Shown here: positions 54,475-62,583 of the stretch, piece by piece | How the letters are laid out: every line of letters begins with the position of its first letter | Position numbering within the stretch: position 1 is the stretch's first letter | DNA from: Fidelibacterota bacterium | GTDB lineage: Bacteria; Pseudomonadota; Alphaproteobacteria; Rhodospirillales; Rhodospirillaceae | Assembly (NCBI GenBank): GCA_947476275.1 | Contig: CANJPQ010000007.1 | Coordinates: 85,252-149,251, forward strand | DNA length: 64,000 nucleotides | Reading direction: 5' to 3' | Position numbers and translations under genes: made by a program | The notes under the pieces: model-generated | What the model was told of the DNA's origin: nothing | Databases searched by the model: none | The model's input: only the letters and a program-made list of their open reading frames with translations

Positions 54475-55252
54475 CCCCGACCTTGGGCGCAGTGCGGCTG
54501 AACACCATCATCGTCTCGGTCGAGCGCTTTTCGTCGTAGGCATAGCCGGCAGTATCGAACCCCTTCATCTGCTCCGGCGTCTGCCAGCGGTTCTCGACGA
54601 TCGCGCGCGCCATCATGCCGCGCGCCTTCTTCAGGAAGAACGTCGGCGCGCTCACCTTGCCGTTCTTGACCTCGACGAAGTTCGCTGCGATCACCGGCGC
54701 CTTCAACCTGCTCGCATCGACCGCGCCGAAATATTCCGCCGAGGCGAGATTGACGATGGTCGGGTTCTTCAGCTTCCCGACGATTGTGTTCACATGATCG
54801 GTGAGATGTTCGCGCCAGAACGCGTGCAGGTCTTTGCCGCGCTCGTTCTTGAGCGCGCTGCCCATCTCCAGGCGATAGGCCTGGATCGCATCCAGAGGTC
54901 GCAGCAGACCGTACAAACCCGACAGGATGCCGACGTGATCCTGCGCGTAGGCCACGTCCTCCTTGCTCATGGTCTTCGCGACGAAGCCCATGTAGACGTC
55001 GCCGGCGAACGTGTAGATCGCCGCCTTTGTCTCGCCGCGGTTGGCCGGATCGAATGACTGATAGCGGTCGTAGTTGAGCTGCGCGAGCGCCGGGCTGATG
55101 TCCATCAGCTTCTGGATCTGCGTTTTCGACAGCGTCTTCGCGCGCGCCGCCAGGATCGCGGTGTCTTTCAACAGCGCCGGTTGAGTGGTCTTGATTCCCG
55201 GCTGCGGCTTGAAATCGAGCCGTTTGGCGGGAGAAATCAAAGCATAAAGCAT
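54458..55252 (-). CDS. yaaA: Peroxide stress protein YaaA
   Basis: A 264-residue YaaA/DUF328 protein. MLYALISPAKRLDF is the family N-terminus; LMDISPALAQLNYDRY, YTFAGDVYMGF and LSGLYGLLRPLDAIQAYRLEMG are diagnostic, as is the C-terminal GFDTAGYAYDEKRS. In E. coli YaaA limits free iron during peroxide stress and binds DNA. The start lies 78 bp from the divergent DUF1330-like gene. Confidence 0.96.
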   Translation of the reverse strand: MLYALISPAKRLDFKPQPGIKTTQPALLKDTAILAARAKTLSKTQIQKLMDISPALAQLNYDRYQSFDPANRGETKAAIYTFAGDVYMGFVAKTMSKEDVAYAQDHVGILSGLYGLLRPLDAIQAYRLEMGSALKNERGKDLHAFWREHLTDHVNTIVGKLKNPTIVNLASAEYFGAVDASRLKAPVIAANFVEVKNGKVSAPTFFLKKARGMMARAIVENRWQTPEQMKGFDTAGYAYDEKRSTETMMVFSRTAPKVGVTARF

Positions 55253-55271
55253 GGTCGAAATGGGCCTCGCG

Positions 55272-55303
55272 TTGACAACGCCGGGCTATTGGACCACATC
55301 TGT
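55272..55303 (+). promoter_or_regulatory. Candidate -35 element upstream of the biotin-transport operon
   Basis: A perfect TTGACA at 55272-55277, 54 bp before ATG 55331. At 17 bp spacing the -10 would be the weak CACATC near 55295, so the assignment is tentative. No BioR-like TTAT-ATAA palindrome is seen here. Confidence 0.3.
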
Positions 55304-55330
55304 CCCGCTTCGTCATGACCCGGAGGTCCA

Positions 55331-55921
55331 ATGATCCAGCCCGGTTATCTCCTGGTGGTGGGACAGGTCATCGACCTGAGCAAGATGGCGGACTACAGCG
55401 CCACCTTGCCACCGATCTACAAGGCGCACGGCGGCAGCTATCTCGGTATGGGCGGCCCTAGCCGCGGGGTGGAATGCCTCGGCGGCGATTGGACCGGCCG
55501 TTCGCTTGTGCTCGCGAAATTCCCTGATCTTGCAGCCGTGTCGGCCTTCTGGCATTCGCCCGAATACACCAAGGCGAAAGCGCTGCGCATTGGCGCCGGA
55601 AACTTCGAGGTGTTCGCGGTCCCCGGACGTGGGACGCCGCCTGCCGGCACGGCAGCATACCTTGCAAGCGTCGTGCGCGTCGCCGACCGCGAGGCGTTTG
55701 AACGTTCCCTCGACGCGAAAGAAACCATGGCGCAGGCGGCCGGGCTGACAACGCTCGCGCGCGCACACAGCATCGAAATTCCCCGCCTGGAAGGCGATGG
55801 CAGCTTCGACGTCATTGTCCGCGCCGCGCCCAGCGCGGACGCGGCAAAGAAGTTCTATGCCGATACGCGCGGTTTGCCGACCGCGCCCGGAAGCACGTTC
55901 CTTGTGACCGCCAGAACGTGA
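55331..55921 (+). CDS. DUF1330-domain protein
   Basis: A 196-residue soluble protein. The first half (about 5-95) is DUF1330: MIQPGYLLVVGQV, YKAHGGSYLGMGGP, LVLAKFPDLAAVSAFWHSPEYTKAKALR (read in two pieces) and the final FEVFAVPG. The second half (about 105-195) looks like a diverged second ferredoxin-like alpha/beta unit, AYLASVVRVADREAFERS. Catalytic function unknown. The stop TGA overlaps GTG of bioM (GTGA), making this the first gene of the six-gene chain. GGAGGTCC before ATG is a strong ribosome-binding site. Confidence 0.82.
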   Translation: MIQPGYLLVVGQVIDLSKMADYSATLPPIYKAHGGSYLGMGGPSRGVECLGGDWTGRSLVLAKFPDLAAVSAFWHSPEYTKAKALRIGAGNFEVFAVPGRGTPPAGTAAYLASVVRVADREAFERSLDAKETMAQAAGLTTLARAHSIEIPRLEGDGSFDVIVRAAPSADAAKKFYADTRGLPTAPGSTFLVTART

Positions 55922-56592
55922 TCGCGCTCGATAACGTCAAGGTGCGCTACGGCGTGCGCGTCGCTCTGACCGGCGTGAGCACAACGCTGTCTGAGCGCCG
56001 CATTGCCATCATCGGCGACAACGGCTCCGGCAAAAGCACGTTCGCGCGTCTTCTCAACGGGCTCATCATTCCGACGGTGGGCCGCGTGAGTGTGCTCGGC
56101 CTCGACACCGCCCGTGATGGCGCGCAGGTCCGTCGCCGCGTCGGCTTCGTGTTCCAGAACCCGGAGAGCCAACTGGTCATGCCGACCGTGGCAGAAGACC
56201 TTGCCTTTGGATTGAAAGCGCATGGCGTGCCGGCAGGCGAGCGCGCCGCACGCGTGGAGGCAACGCTGCAGCAGCTCGGCGCGTCGGCGCTGAGGGATCG
56301 GGCCTGTGCGGAACTGTCCGGCGGTGAAAAGCAATTGGTCGCCTTGGCGGGGGCCTTGGTGCTGGCGCCGGACATTTTGATTTGCGACGAGCCGACCGCC
56401 ATGCTCGATCTGCGCCGCGCGCGGACTTTCATGAAAGTGCTGGCTGGCCTGCCGCAGCAAGTGATTGTCGTCACCCATCACGTCGATCTGCTCGCGGGGT
56501 TCGAGCGTGCCATCTTGTTGGCCGAAGGTCGCGTGGTGGAAGATGGCGGTGCCGCGGACGTGATCGCACGCTATGTCGCGGCCTCCGCATGA
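55918..56592 (+). CDS. bioM: Biotin ECF transporter ATPase BioM
   Basis: A 224-residue ABC ATPase of the energy-coupling-factor type. Walker A is GDNGSGKST (about 33-41), Q loop VFQNPESQLVMPTVAEDLAFGL is the ECF-specific version, signature LSGGEKQ, Walker B ILICDEPTAMLD and switch His VTHHVD. It powers the EcfT/BioY complex in the inner membrane. GTG 55918 overlaps the stop of the previous gene. Unlike many solitary ECF modules it is bound by overlapping codons to bioN and bioY. Confidence 0.93.
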   Translation: MIALDNVKVRYGVRVALTGVSTTLSERRIAIIGDNGSGKSTFARLLNGLIIPTVGRVSVLGLDTARDGAQVRRRVGFVFQNPESQLVMPTVAEDLAFGLKAHGVPAGERAARVEATLQQLGASALRDRACAELSGGEKQLVALAGALVLAPDILICDEPTAMLDLRRARTFMKVLAGLPQQVIVVTHHVDLLAGFERAILLAEGRVVEDGGAADVIARYVAASA

Positions 56593-57188
56593 TGCGCGCG
56601 GTCTACACACCGGGCGACAGTTCGGTCCATCGCGTGTCGGCGGCGGCGAAACTTGCGTTTCTCGCCGCGACAGCGGTGGCCGTCGCGGCAGGTGGGCCAA
56701 ACGCGCTGGTAGTTGTTGCCGTCATCGTTGCCGCGGCGTGGGTTCGCGCTGGGATCGGCGCACGGCCGTTGTTCCAATCCCTCAGGCCCATGGCAGCGAT
56801 CTTGATCGCGATCTTCCTTGCGCAAGTCTGGCTGCGGGACGTGCCGGGGGCCGCGCTGTTGGTTGCCAAACTCGCGGTGCTTGTCGCCGTGGCGGCCCTG
56901 GTTTCCGCAACCACCAAAGTCAGCGACATGCTCGAAACGCTTGAGCGCGTACTAGCCCCATTGCGGCGCGTCGGCGTGAACGCCGAGCACGTTGCATTCC
57001 TCACCGTGCTCGCGATCCGCTTCGTGCCCGCTCTATTTCGTATCGGTGCCGAGGTGCGCGAGGCCCAGCGCGCCCGTGGGCTGGAGCGCTCGCCCGTTGC
57101 CGCCATCGTGCCCATGCTGATCCGCGCCCTGCGCGAGGGCGACGACGTTGCCGAGGCGCTCGCCGCGCGCGGATGGGCACCACGATGA
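56589..57188 (+). CDS. bioN: Biotin ECF transporter transmembrane component BioN (EcfT)
   Basis: A 199-residue membrane protein with about five hydrophobic helices. YTPGDSSVHRVSAAAKL is the family N-terminus and two Ala-Arg-Gly coupling motifs, EAQRARGLE and AARGWAPR, contact the ATPase. ATG 56589 overlaps the TGA of bioM (ATGA); a second ATG follows at once at 56592. It couples ATP hydrolysis to BioY. Confidence 0.92.
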   Translation: MMRAVYTPGDSSVHRVSAAAKLAFLAATAVAVAAGGPNALVVVAVIVAAAWVRAGIGARPLFQSLRPMAAILIAIFLAQVWLRDVPGAALLVAKLAVLVAVAALVSATTKVSDMLETLERVLAPLRRVGVNAEHVAFLTVLAIRFVPALFRIGAEVREAQRARGLERSPVAAIVPMLIRALREGDDVAEALAARGWAPR

Positions 57189-57742
57189 GGGCGGCATCTG
57201 ATACATTTCGTGGGCCCGTGCGCGTTGCTGTGTTCGCCGCGATGGTTGCGGCCCTCGGCGTGTTGCCGCCGATCCCGCTTCCGGTGATCCCGGTGCCGAT
57301 CACCGCCCAGACCCTCGGCGTAATGCTCGCCGGCTTGCTGCTCGGTCCCAGGCGCGGCGCAGAAGCCCTGGCGCTGTTTCTGCTGCTGGTGGCACTCGGG
57401 TTTCCGCTCCTGGCCGGTGGGCGCGGCGGGTTGAGCGTGTTCGCCGGGCCAAGCGCCGGATTCCTGATCGCCTATCCTTTCGCCGCCGCCGCGACCGGCT
57501 GGGCGTCGCGGCGCGTCTGGACCACTTACGCTTTTTGGCGTGGGTTCGCCTGTGCCCTGCTGGGCGGCGTCGTGGTCGTCTACGCCTTCGGGATTCCGTG
57601 GCTGGCGACAGTGGGCGGCCTTACGCTCGCGCAGGCCGCCATCGGCTCCGCGGTCTTCTTGCCGGGCGATCTTGTAAAGGCGATCCTCGCCGCGGTGATC
57701 GCCGGCATCGTGCGGCGCGGCTATCCGGCGCTGCAGCCGTGA
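57185..57742 (+). CDS. bioY: Biotin transporter substrate-binding component BioY
   Basis: A 185-residue S-component with six TM helices. LPPIPLPVIPVPITAQTLGVMLAGLLLGPRRG is the BioY signature (shown here as a continuous region at about 34-65: key residues PIPLPVIPVPITAQT). GRGGLSVFAGPSAGFLIAYP and FLPGDLVKAILAA near the end are also family-specific. ATG 57185 overlaps the bioN stop; an in-frame ATG 57173 would add four residues. Its stop overlaps GTG of the ligase gene. Confidence 0.95.
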   Translation: MRAASDTFRGPVRVAVFAAMVAALGVLPPIPLPVIPVPITAQTLGVMLAGLLLGPRRGAEALALFLLLVALGFPLLAGGRGGLSVFAGPSAGFLIAYPFAAAATGWASRRVWTTYAFWRGFACALLGGVVVVYAFGIPWLATVGGLTLAQAAIGSAVFLPGDLVKAILAAVIAGIVRRGYPALQP

Positions 57743-59124
57743 TCGTTTCCGACGGGATCATGGCGACGGCCGCGCACGCGCCGGACAGGCCCGCGATCCG
57801 GCGGGGCGATGAAACGCTCACTTACGCGCAACTCGCCGCGGAAATCACGCGGTGGCAAGCGGCCGTCGGTGCCGCGCGCCGTGTCGCGATTACGATGCAC
57901 AATGCGCCGGGTACGGTGGCGACCTTTCTCGGCGTGGTGCGCGCCGGTGCCGTGGCGATGGCGCTCGACCCCGGCTGGCCTGCGGACATGCGGAAAAGAG
58001 TGCTCGACCGGCACACGCCCAACCTGGTGATCGACGGCGACAGGCCGTCCGCACCCGGCGCGAACACGCCGCCCACACCGGATAGTCCGTTCTTCATCGG
58101 CTTCACCTCGGGAACGACCGGCGTTCCCAACGGCTTCATCCGCACGCACGCCTCGTGGCGCGCGACCTTTGACGCTGCGCGCGCGGAATTTGGACCCACA
58201 GCGTCCGGCCGTGTCCTTGCGCCGGGACCGGTCAGCCACAGCCTCACGCTTTACACCGCAATCGAGACGCTCGAAGCCGGCGGCACGGCGATTCTGCAAG
58301 CTCATTTCGATGCCGCGATCTGCGCGGCCTTGATCGCCGACGGCGAAGTCGATTGCATCGTCGGCGTGCCGTCCATGTTCGATCTGCTGGTGAGCGCCAC
58401 GCCGGCGCCGGTGTCGCGGCCCATCGCCATCATCAGTGCCGGCGCGAAGCTGACGCCGGGTCTGCGCGGCCGTTTGCCCACGCGCTATCCCGCCGCGCGG
58501 CTGTTCGAGTACTACGGGGCCTCGGAGCTCAGCTTTGTCTCCGTCGCGACACCGTCCGACGGCGCGCCGCCGGAGTCCGTCGGCCGCGCCTTCCACGGCG
58601 TCGACCTGATCGTGCGCCGCGACGACGGCTCGGTGGCTGCGGCGGGCGAGATCGGCACTGTCTGGGTCAGAAGCGCGATGCTCAGTAACGGCTATATCGA
58701 TACCGACGCAGTGGGCGGTTTCCGGACCGATCCTTCTGACCCGGCCTGGGCGACCGTGGGTGATCGCGGGCATCTCGACGCCCGCGGCTTCCTGTTCCTC
58801 GCCGGTCGCGAGGGCGACATGCTGATCAGCGGTGGCCACAACATCTATCCGGCAGAGATTGAGCACGTGCTCGCTTCGGTGCCGGGCGTCACCGGCGCGG
58901 CGGTGCTGGGCATCGCCGATCCGCGCTGGGGCCATCGCCTCTGCGCCGTCGTCGAAGGCGACGTCGGCCGCGCAGTCCTTGAAGCGGGTTGCCTCGCGGC
59001 CTTGCCCCGGACCAAGCTGCCGCGGGAGTGGCGGCGCATTGCGTCGCTTCCCCGCACCGCCAGCGGCAAAGTCGCGCGCGCGCAGGTGATGGACATGCTG
59101 CCGACCTTGGAGACATTGACGTGA
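57739..59124 (+). CDS. AMP-forming acyl-CoA synthetase-like ligase of the biotin operon
   Basis: A 461-residue ANL-superfamily protein, shorter than typical acyl-CoA synthetases because the N-terminal region is trimmed. GTG 57739 overlaps the bioY stop; ATG 57760 is an alternative. The P-loop reads FTSGTTGVPNGF, with Asn131 where Lys is usual. YYGASEL, GDRGHLDARGFLFLAGREGDM, SGGHNIYPAEIE and the C-terminal catalytic Lys in RTASGKVAR are present. Context resembles the Bacillus subtilis yhfU(bioY)-yhfT-yhfS set, where yhfT is a ligase of this type; a role in pimelate or biotin precursor activation is a hypothesis. Its stop overlaps the thiolase GTG. Confidence 0.87.
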   Translation: MIVSDGIMATAAHAPDRPAIRRGDETLTYAQLAAEITRWQAAVGAARRVAITMHNAPGTVATFLGVVRAGAVAMALDPGWPADMRKRVLDRHTPNLVIDGDRPSAPGANTPPTPDSPFFIGFTSGTTGVPNGFIRTHASWRATFDAARAEFGPTASGRVLAPGPVSHSLTLYTAIETLEAGGTAILQAHFDAAICAALIADGEVDCIVGVPSMFDLLVSATPAPVSRPIAIISAGAKLTPGLRGRLPTRYPAARLFEYYGASELSFVSVATPSDGAPPESVGRAFHGVDLIVRRDDGSVAAAGEIGTVWVRSAMLSNGYIDTDAVGGFRTDPSDPAWATVGDRGHLDARGFLFLAGREGDMLISGGHNIYPAEIEHVLASVPGVTGAAVLGIADPRWGHRLCAVVEGDVGRAVLEAGCLAALPRTKLPREWRRIASLPRTASGKVARAQVMDMLPTLETLT

Positions 59125-60290
59125 CCGGCCCCCACGCCCGCAGCGCCATCGTCATCGCCGCCCGCCGCACGCCTGTCGGCCGGGTGCGGGGCGCCTTGGG
59201 CCGGCTGCAGGTCGATGCGCTCGCTGCACCTGTCCTGAAAGCCGTGTTGTCGGATGCCGGTCTCGCCGCCGACGCCATCGACGACGTGATCCTCGGCAAT
59301 GCGGCAGGACCAGGCGGCAACCCAGCGCGCCTTTCCGCGCTGGCTGCCGGCTTTCCGGTCAGTGTGCCCGGGATGACCGTCGATCGGCAGTGCGGCTCAG
59401 GCCTCGAAGCCATCGCGACGGCGGCACGCTTGATCGAAGCCGGGGCAGGGGAGGTCTATCTCGCCGGCGGCGTCGAGAGTTGCTCGACCGCTCCCCTGCG
59501 GTATGCGGTACCGGACCAGGACGGCGTGCCGCCCAAGCCCTACACCCGCGCACGCTTCGCGCCTGATTTCGTCGGCGATCCGGACATGGGCGAAGCAGCG
59601 GAGAACGTGGCGCGAAAATATGGCATCACGCGCGCCCGCCAGGATGCCTTCGCCCTGCGTAGCCACCGCAAGGCGACCGCCGCGCAAGGCAATGGACGGT
59701 TCGCCGCGGAGATCGTGCCGCTGGCGGGCGCGGATGGCGAACTTCGCACCGACGAATGCCCTCGTGCCGATACCTCGCTCGAAAAGCTCGCAGCCTTGCA
59801 GCCGGTGTTCGCGGCGGAAGGCACCGTGACGGCCGGCAACGCCTGTCCGATGAACGATGGTGCGGCCGCGGTCGCCCTCGTGTCTTACGCGAGATTCCAG
59901 AAAATGGGATTGCGGGACGGGCTGTGGATCGTCGACTCCGCCGTCGCTGGCGTGGATCCCAACTATCTCGGCATCGGCCCTGTGCCCGCGGTGCAGAAGC
60001 TGCTTGCGCGCACGAAGTGCTCCATCGCCGACATCGACATGGTCGAATTCAACGAGGCTTTTGCAGCGCAGGTGCTGGCCTGTCTCGATCAGCTGGATGT
60101 GATGGAGGACCAGGTCAACCGCGGCGGCGGCGCCATTGCGCTCGGTCATCCTTACGGCGCTTCAGGCGCGATCCTGATGACGCGCTTATTTACGGATATG
60201 GTGCGCCGGGATGAAGGCAGCCACGGCCTTGCAACGCTCGGCATCGGCGGCGGCATGGGTCTCGCGGTTTCCGCGCGCAGACTGGGCTAG
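59121..60290 (+). CDS. Thiolase-family protein of the biotin operon, variant active site
   Basis: A 389-residue thiolase-fold protein. GTG 59121 overlaps the ligase stop (GTGA). The nucleophile is C91 in DRQCGSG; FNEAFAAQ and H343 in GHPYGASGA are present. The second catalytic cysteine, normally in CxGGG near the C-terminus (ATLCIGGGMG), is replaced: the sequence reads ATLGIGGGMG, with Gly374. True thiolases need that Cys as acid/base, so this protein may condense or cleave poorly, or act on acyl groups differently. It ends 4 bp into the convergent lipoprotein gene. Confidence 0.9.
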   Translation: MTGPHARSAIVIAARRTPVGRVRGALGRLQVDALAAPVLKAVLSDAGLAADAIDDVILGNAAGPGGNPARLSALAAGFPVSVPGMTVDRQCGSGLEAIATAARLIEAGAGEVYLAGGVESCSTAPLRYAVPDQDGVPPKPYTRARFAPDFVGDPDMGEAAENVARKYGITRARQDAFALRSHRKATAAQGNGRFAAEIVPLAGADGELRTDECPRADTSLEKLAALQPVFAAEGTVTAGNACPMNDGAAAVALVSYARFQKMGLRDGLWIVDSAVAGVDPNYLGIGPVPAVQKLLARTKCSIADIDMVEFNEAFAAQVLACLDQLDVMEDQVNRGGGAIALGHPYGASGAILMTRLFTDMVRRDEGSHGLATLGIGGGMGLAVSARRLG

Positions 60291-60913
60291 AAGGCTTTTT
60301 GCCACTTCCCATTATTGGCGTCGAGGCAGGCGTCGGCGTGGGCGTCATAGTCCGTGCCCTCGAGCGTGACGGTGTGTTCGAACGTGCGGCATAAGGTTTG
60401 GCCGTACTTGTGCTCGTCCTTCGCCACGACGCTGCCTTTTCCGCCTTCGAAGTCCCAAAAGATGGTTTCGCCCACCGGTGCGGTTAGGGCTGCTTTCTGC
60501 GCGGCGCTCTGCAAACCGCGCTGGTCATCCGACAACTTGGCGATCGTCTCGTCCGGCAAGACCTGGATGTCGGGTTGCGGCGCCTTCTTGTCCTTCTCGA
60601 TGGCATCCTTTGCCTTCTTCGAAAGCGGTTTGATCTTCGGCGTCACGTATCTGGGCTGGGCGGCGGTGGCCTGCACGTTGCGCACCGTCCGCGCGGATTG
60701 GGCGATGCTCGTGGATGTCGCCTTGCTGGTTGTCGCGATGGTGGTCGCGGTGTGATCGATGGTCTGCAAGCCGAAATTGGCGCCCGCCACGACGTTCGCC
60801 ACCGGCGCCAGGACGGCCGACGAGGCTGCCCCGACCGTCTGCGTCGCGATGCCGCATCCCGACAACGCCGCCGCGGTCAGCCCAACTAGGACGATGCGAA
60901 AGAAGTCCCCCAT
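60287..60913 (-). CDS. Lipoprotein with C-terminal surface-antigen-like domain
   Basis: A 208-residue exported protein. The signal ends LTAAALSGC with lipidated Cys near residue 20. A Thr/Ser/Ala-rich low-complexity stretch (about 50-95) and a Lys/Pro linker precede a compact C-terminal domain (about 145-206): GETIFWDFEGGKGSVVAKDEH, then CRTFEHTV and ADACLDANNGKW. The same spacing of Trp, Gly, Cys and Asn-Gly-x-Trp occurs in the neighbouring protein at 60975-61523. It looks like the small surface-antigen fold; function unknown. Confidence 0.75.
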   Translation of the reverse strand: MGDFFRIVLVGLTAAALSGCGIATQTVGAASSAVLAPVANVVAGANFGLQTIDHTATTIATTSKATSTSIAQSARTVRNVQATAAQPRYVTPKIKPLSKKAKDAIEKDKKAPQPDIQVLPDETIAKLSDDQRGLQSAAQKAALTAPVGETIFWDFEGGKGSVVAKDEHKYGQTLCRTFEHTVTLEGTDYDAHADACLDANNGKWQKAF

Positions 60914-60974
60914 GCTCCCAGTATACCGCGCCGTTCAGGCGCGGCCACTGGGAGGGGCCAAGGGAAGAAAAGAA

Positions 60975-61523
60975 CTAGGGGTTGTTCGGGACGATATGCC
61001 AACTGCCGTTCGGTTCGCGGCAAGCCGCGCCGTAGGCGTTTTCGACGCGGCCGCCGATGTTCACTTCCTGGCGGAATTCACGGCAGTACTTCTCACCGGA
61101 ATGGCCATCGCGCACGGCCGTCACGGCGCCATTGTCGTAGCCGTCGTCCCAGCCGTAGGTCTCGCCGATGGGGCCTGCAAGCGCTGCGCTGAACGCGTCG
61201 CGGTGATAGGTGCGCACGCGCTCCGGCCACGACTCATACAATGGGAAGGCCGCGTAGAAATTGAAGCCTGGACCCCAATAGCTATAGGGGCGGTACCAGC
61301 GGGCGCCGTACCAGTCCGGACGCGGGCCCCAGTAGGGTCGGTTCCAGTAAGGGCGATGGCGGTAATAGTAGGGTGCTGGCCCCACGCCGACACCGACCCC
61401 GATGGAGATATCGGTGCGTGCTTCGGCCTTCGGCGCGCTCGCAACGCTGATGCCGACGACGGTCAGCAGTCCGAACAGGGCGGGCACAAGCCCGCGCAGG
61501 GTCAAAATGTTTGCCGTCCGCAT
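60975..61523 (-). CDS. Exported Tyr/Trp-rich protein with surface-antigen-like domain
   Basis: A 182-residue protein. ATG 61523 has a very strong GAAGGAGG ribosome-binding site; in-frame starts back to 61850 are not supported. Signal peptide (LVPALFGLLTVVGISVASAPKAEA), then a Gly/Tyr/Trp/Pro-rich segment (about 45-100, YYYRHRPYWNRPYWG) as in many outer-surface or periplasmic small proteins, then the C-terminal domain GETYGWDDGYDNGAVTAVRDGH, CREFRQEVNIGG, AACREPNGSWHIV. Homologous in its last 60 residues to the lipoprotein downstream, with which it may share a transcript (61 bp gap). Confidence 0.78.
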   Translation of the reverse strand: MRTANILTLRGLVPALFGLLTVVGISVASAPKAEARTDISIGVGVGVGPAPYYYRHRPYWNRPYWGPRPDWYGARWYRPYSYWGPGFNFYAAFPLYESWPERVRTYHRDAFSAALAGPIGETYGWDDGYDNGAVTAVRDGHSGEKYCREFRQEVNIGGRVENAYGAACREPNGSWHIVPNNP

Positions 61524-61806
61524 GACGGGTCCTCCTTCAGACGAATCGTAACATCTTGAATTGATAGCCTGATTTGGAGGCCAAATTATGGCGGGACCCT
61601 TGCCGCTCCGAAACCTCCCCATGCTCGCACTGCGCGCGGTCGGGCGCCATAAACGTGCCCAATCCAACGTAAAACCCCGCTTTACCGCCTGCAAAGGGGC
61701 CGTCTGACAGGAAATTAAGCCGGCTGTTAATGGCGCGTAATCCGGACTGATTAGAATGTTATCGGGGGCACGCGCTGCCCCATATGCAGCAGAGGAAACG
61801 CCCCTT
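61524..61806. promoter_or_regulatory. Divergent regulatory region of the two-component operon
   Basis: Between the exported protein and the response regulator. TTAA (61715), TTAAT (61727), GTAAT (61737) and GATTAG (61749) recur at about one helical turn, as expected for direct-repeat sites of OmpR-family regulators. No ORF. Autoregulation is a guess. Confidence 0.35.
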
Positions 61807-62568
61807 ATGACTATACTCTCCGCGCCGCCGGCCGCCTCGGCAGTGCCCAAGTCTGTGCCAACTCCGCAGCACGAAGAAGCCGCTCACCTCATGCGCATTC
61901 TAGTTATCGAGGACGACCGCGACGCCGCGGAATATCTCATCAAAGGTCTGCGCGAGCACGGCTATAGCGTCGATCACGCCGCCGACGGCCGCGAAGGTCT
62001 GTCGCTCGCACTCGGCGAGACCTACGACGCGATGGTCGTCGACCGGATGCTGCCCGGACCCGACGGCCTTTCGATCGTCGAAATGGTCCGCAAGAACCAC
62101 ATTGCGACGCCTGTTCTGTTTCTCAGCGCGCTTGGCGACGTGGAGGACCGCGTCTCCGGCCTGAAGGCGGGCGGTGACGACTACCTCGTGAAGCCTTTCG
62201 CGTTCTCCGAGCTTCTCGCCCGGCTCGAGGCGCTGCTGCGCCGCGTCGGTCCTGGACAGGAGAACACCAATCTCAAGGTCGGCGATCTCGAGATGGATCT
62301 GCTGGCCCGGAAAGTCACACGCCAGGGCAAGCGGGTCTATTTGCATCCGCGCGAGTTCCGGCTTCTCGAGTACTTGATGCGCCACGCCGGCCAGGTGGTG
62401 ACGCGCACCATGCTGCTCGAGAACGTGTGGGAATATCATTTCGATCCCCAAACCAACGTGATCGACGTTCATATCAGTCGTCTGCGCCAGAAGATCGACA
62501 AGCCGTTCGACACGGCAATCCTTCAGACGGTCCGCGGTGCGGGATACAAGCTCGATCCCGCCGCCTAA
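61807..62568 (+). CDS. OmpR-family response regulator
   Basis: Up to 253 residues from ATG 61807 (GAGGAAA 13 nt upstream). Most family members start at MRILVIEDD, here ATG 61891, so a 28-residue Pro/Ala-rich extension is uncertain. Receiver with EDD acidic pair, MVVDRMLPGPDG phospho-acceptor, FLSALG and the Lys of LVKPF, then a winged-helix DNA-binding domain (LHPREFRLLEYLMRHAGQVVTRTMLLENVW and NVIDVHISRLRQKID). No sequence feature marks it as PhoB, despite the Pho-like sites elsewhere. Sixteen bp separate it from the kinase gene. Confidence 0.92.
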   Translation: MTILSAPPAASAVPKSVPTPQHEEAAHLMRILVIEDDRDAAEYLIKGLREHGYSVDHAADGREGLSLALGETYDAMVVDRMLPGPDGLSIVEMVRKNHIATPVLFLSALGDVEDRVSGLKAGGDDYLVKPFAFSELLARLEALLRRVGPGQENTNLKVGDLEMDLLARKVTRQGKRVYLHPREFRLLEYLMRHAGQVVTRTMLLENVWEYHFDPQTNVIDVHISRLRQKIDKPFDTAILQTVRGAGYKLDPAA

Positions 62569-62583
62569 ACGGACGACGGCACG

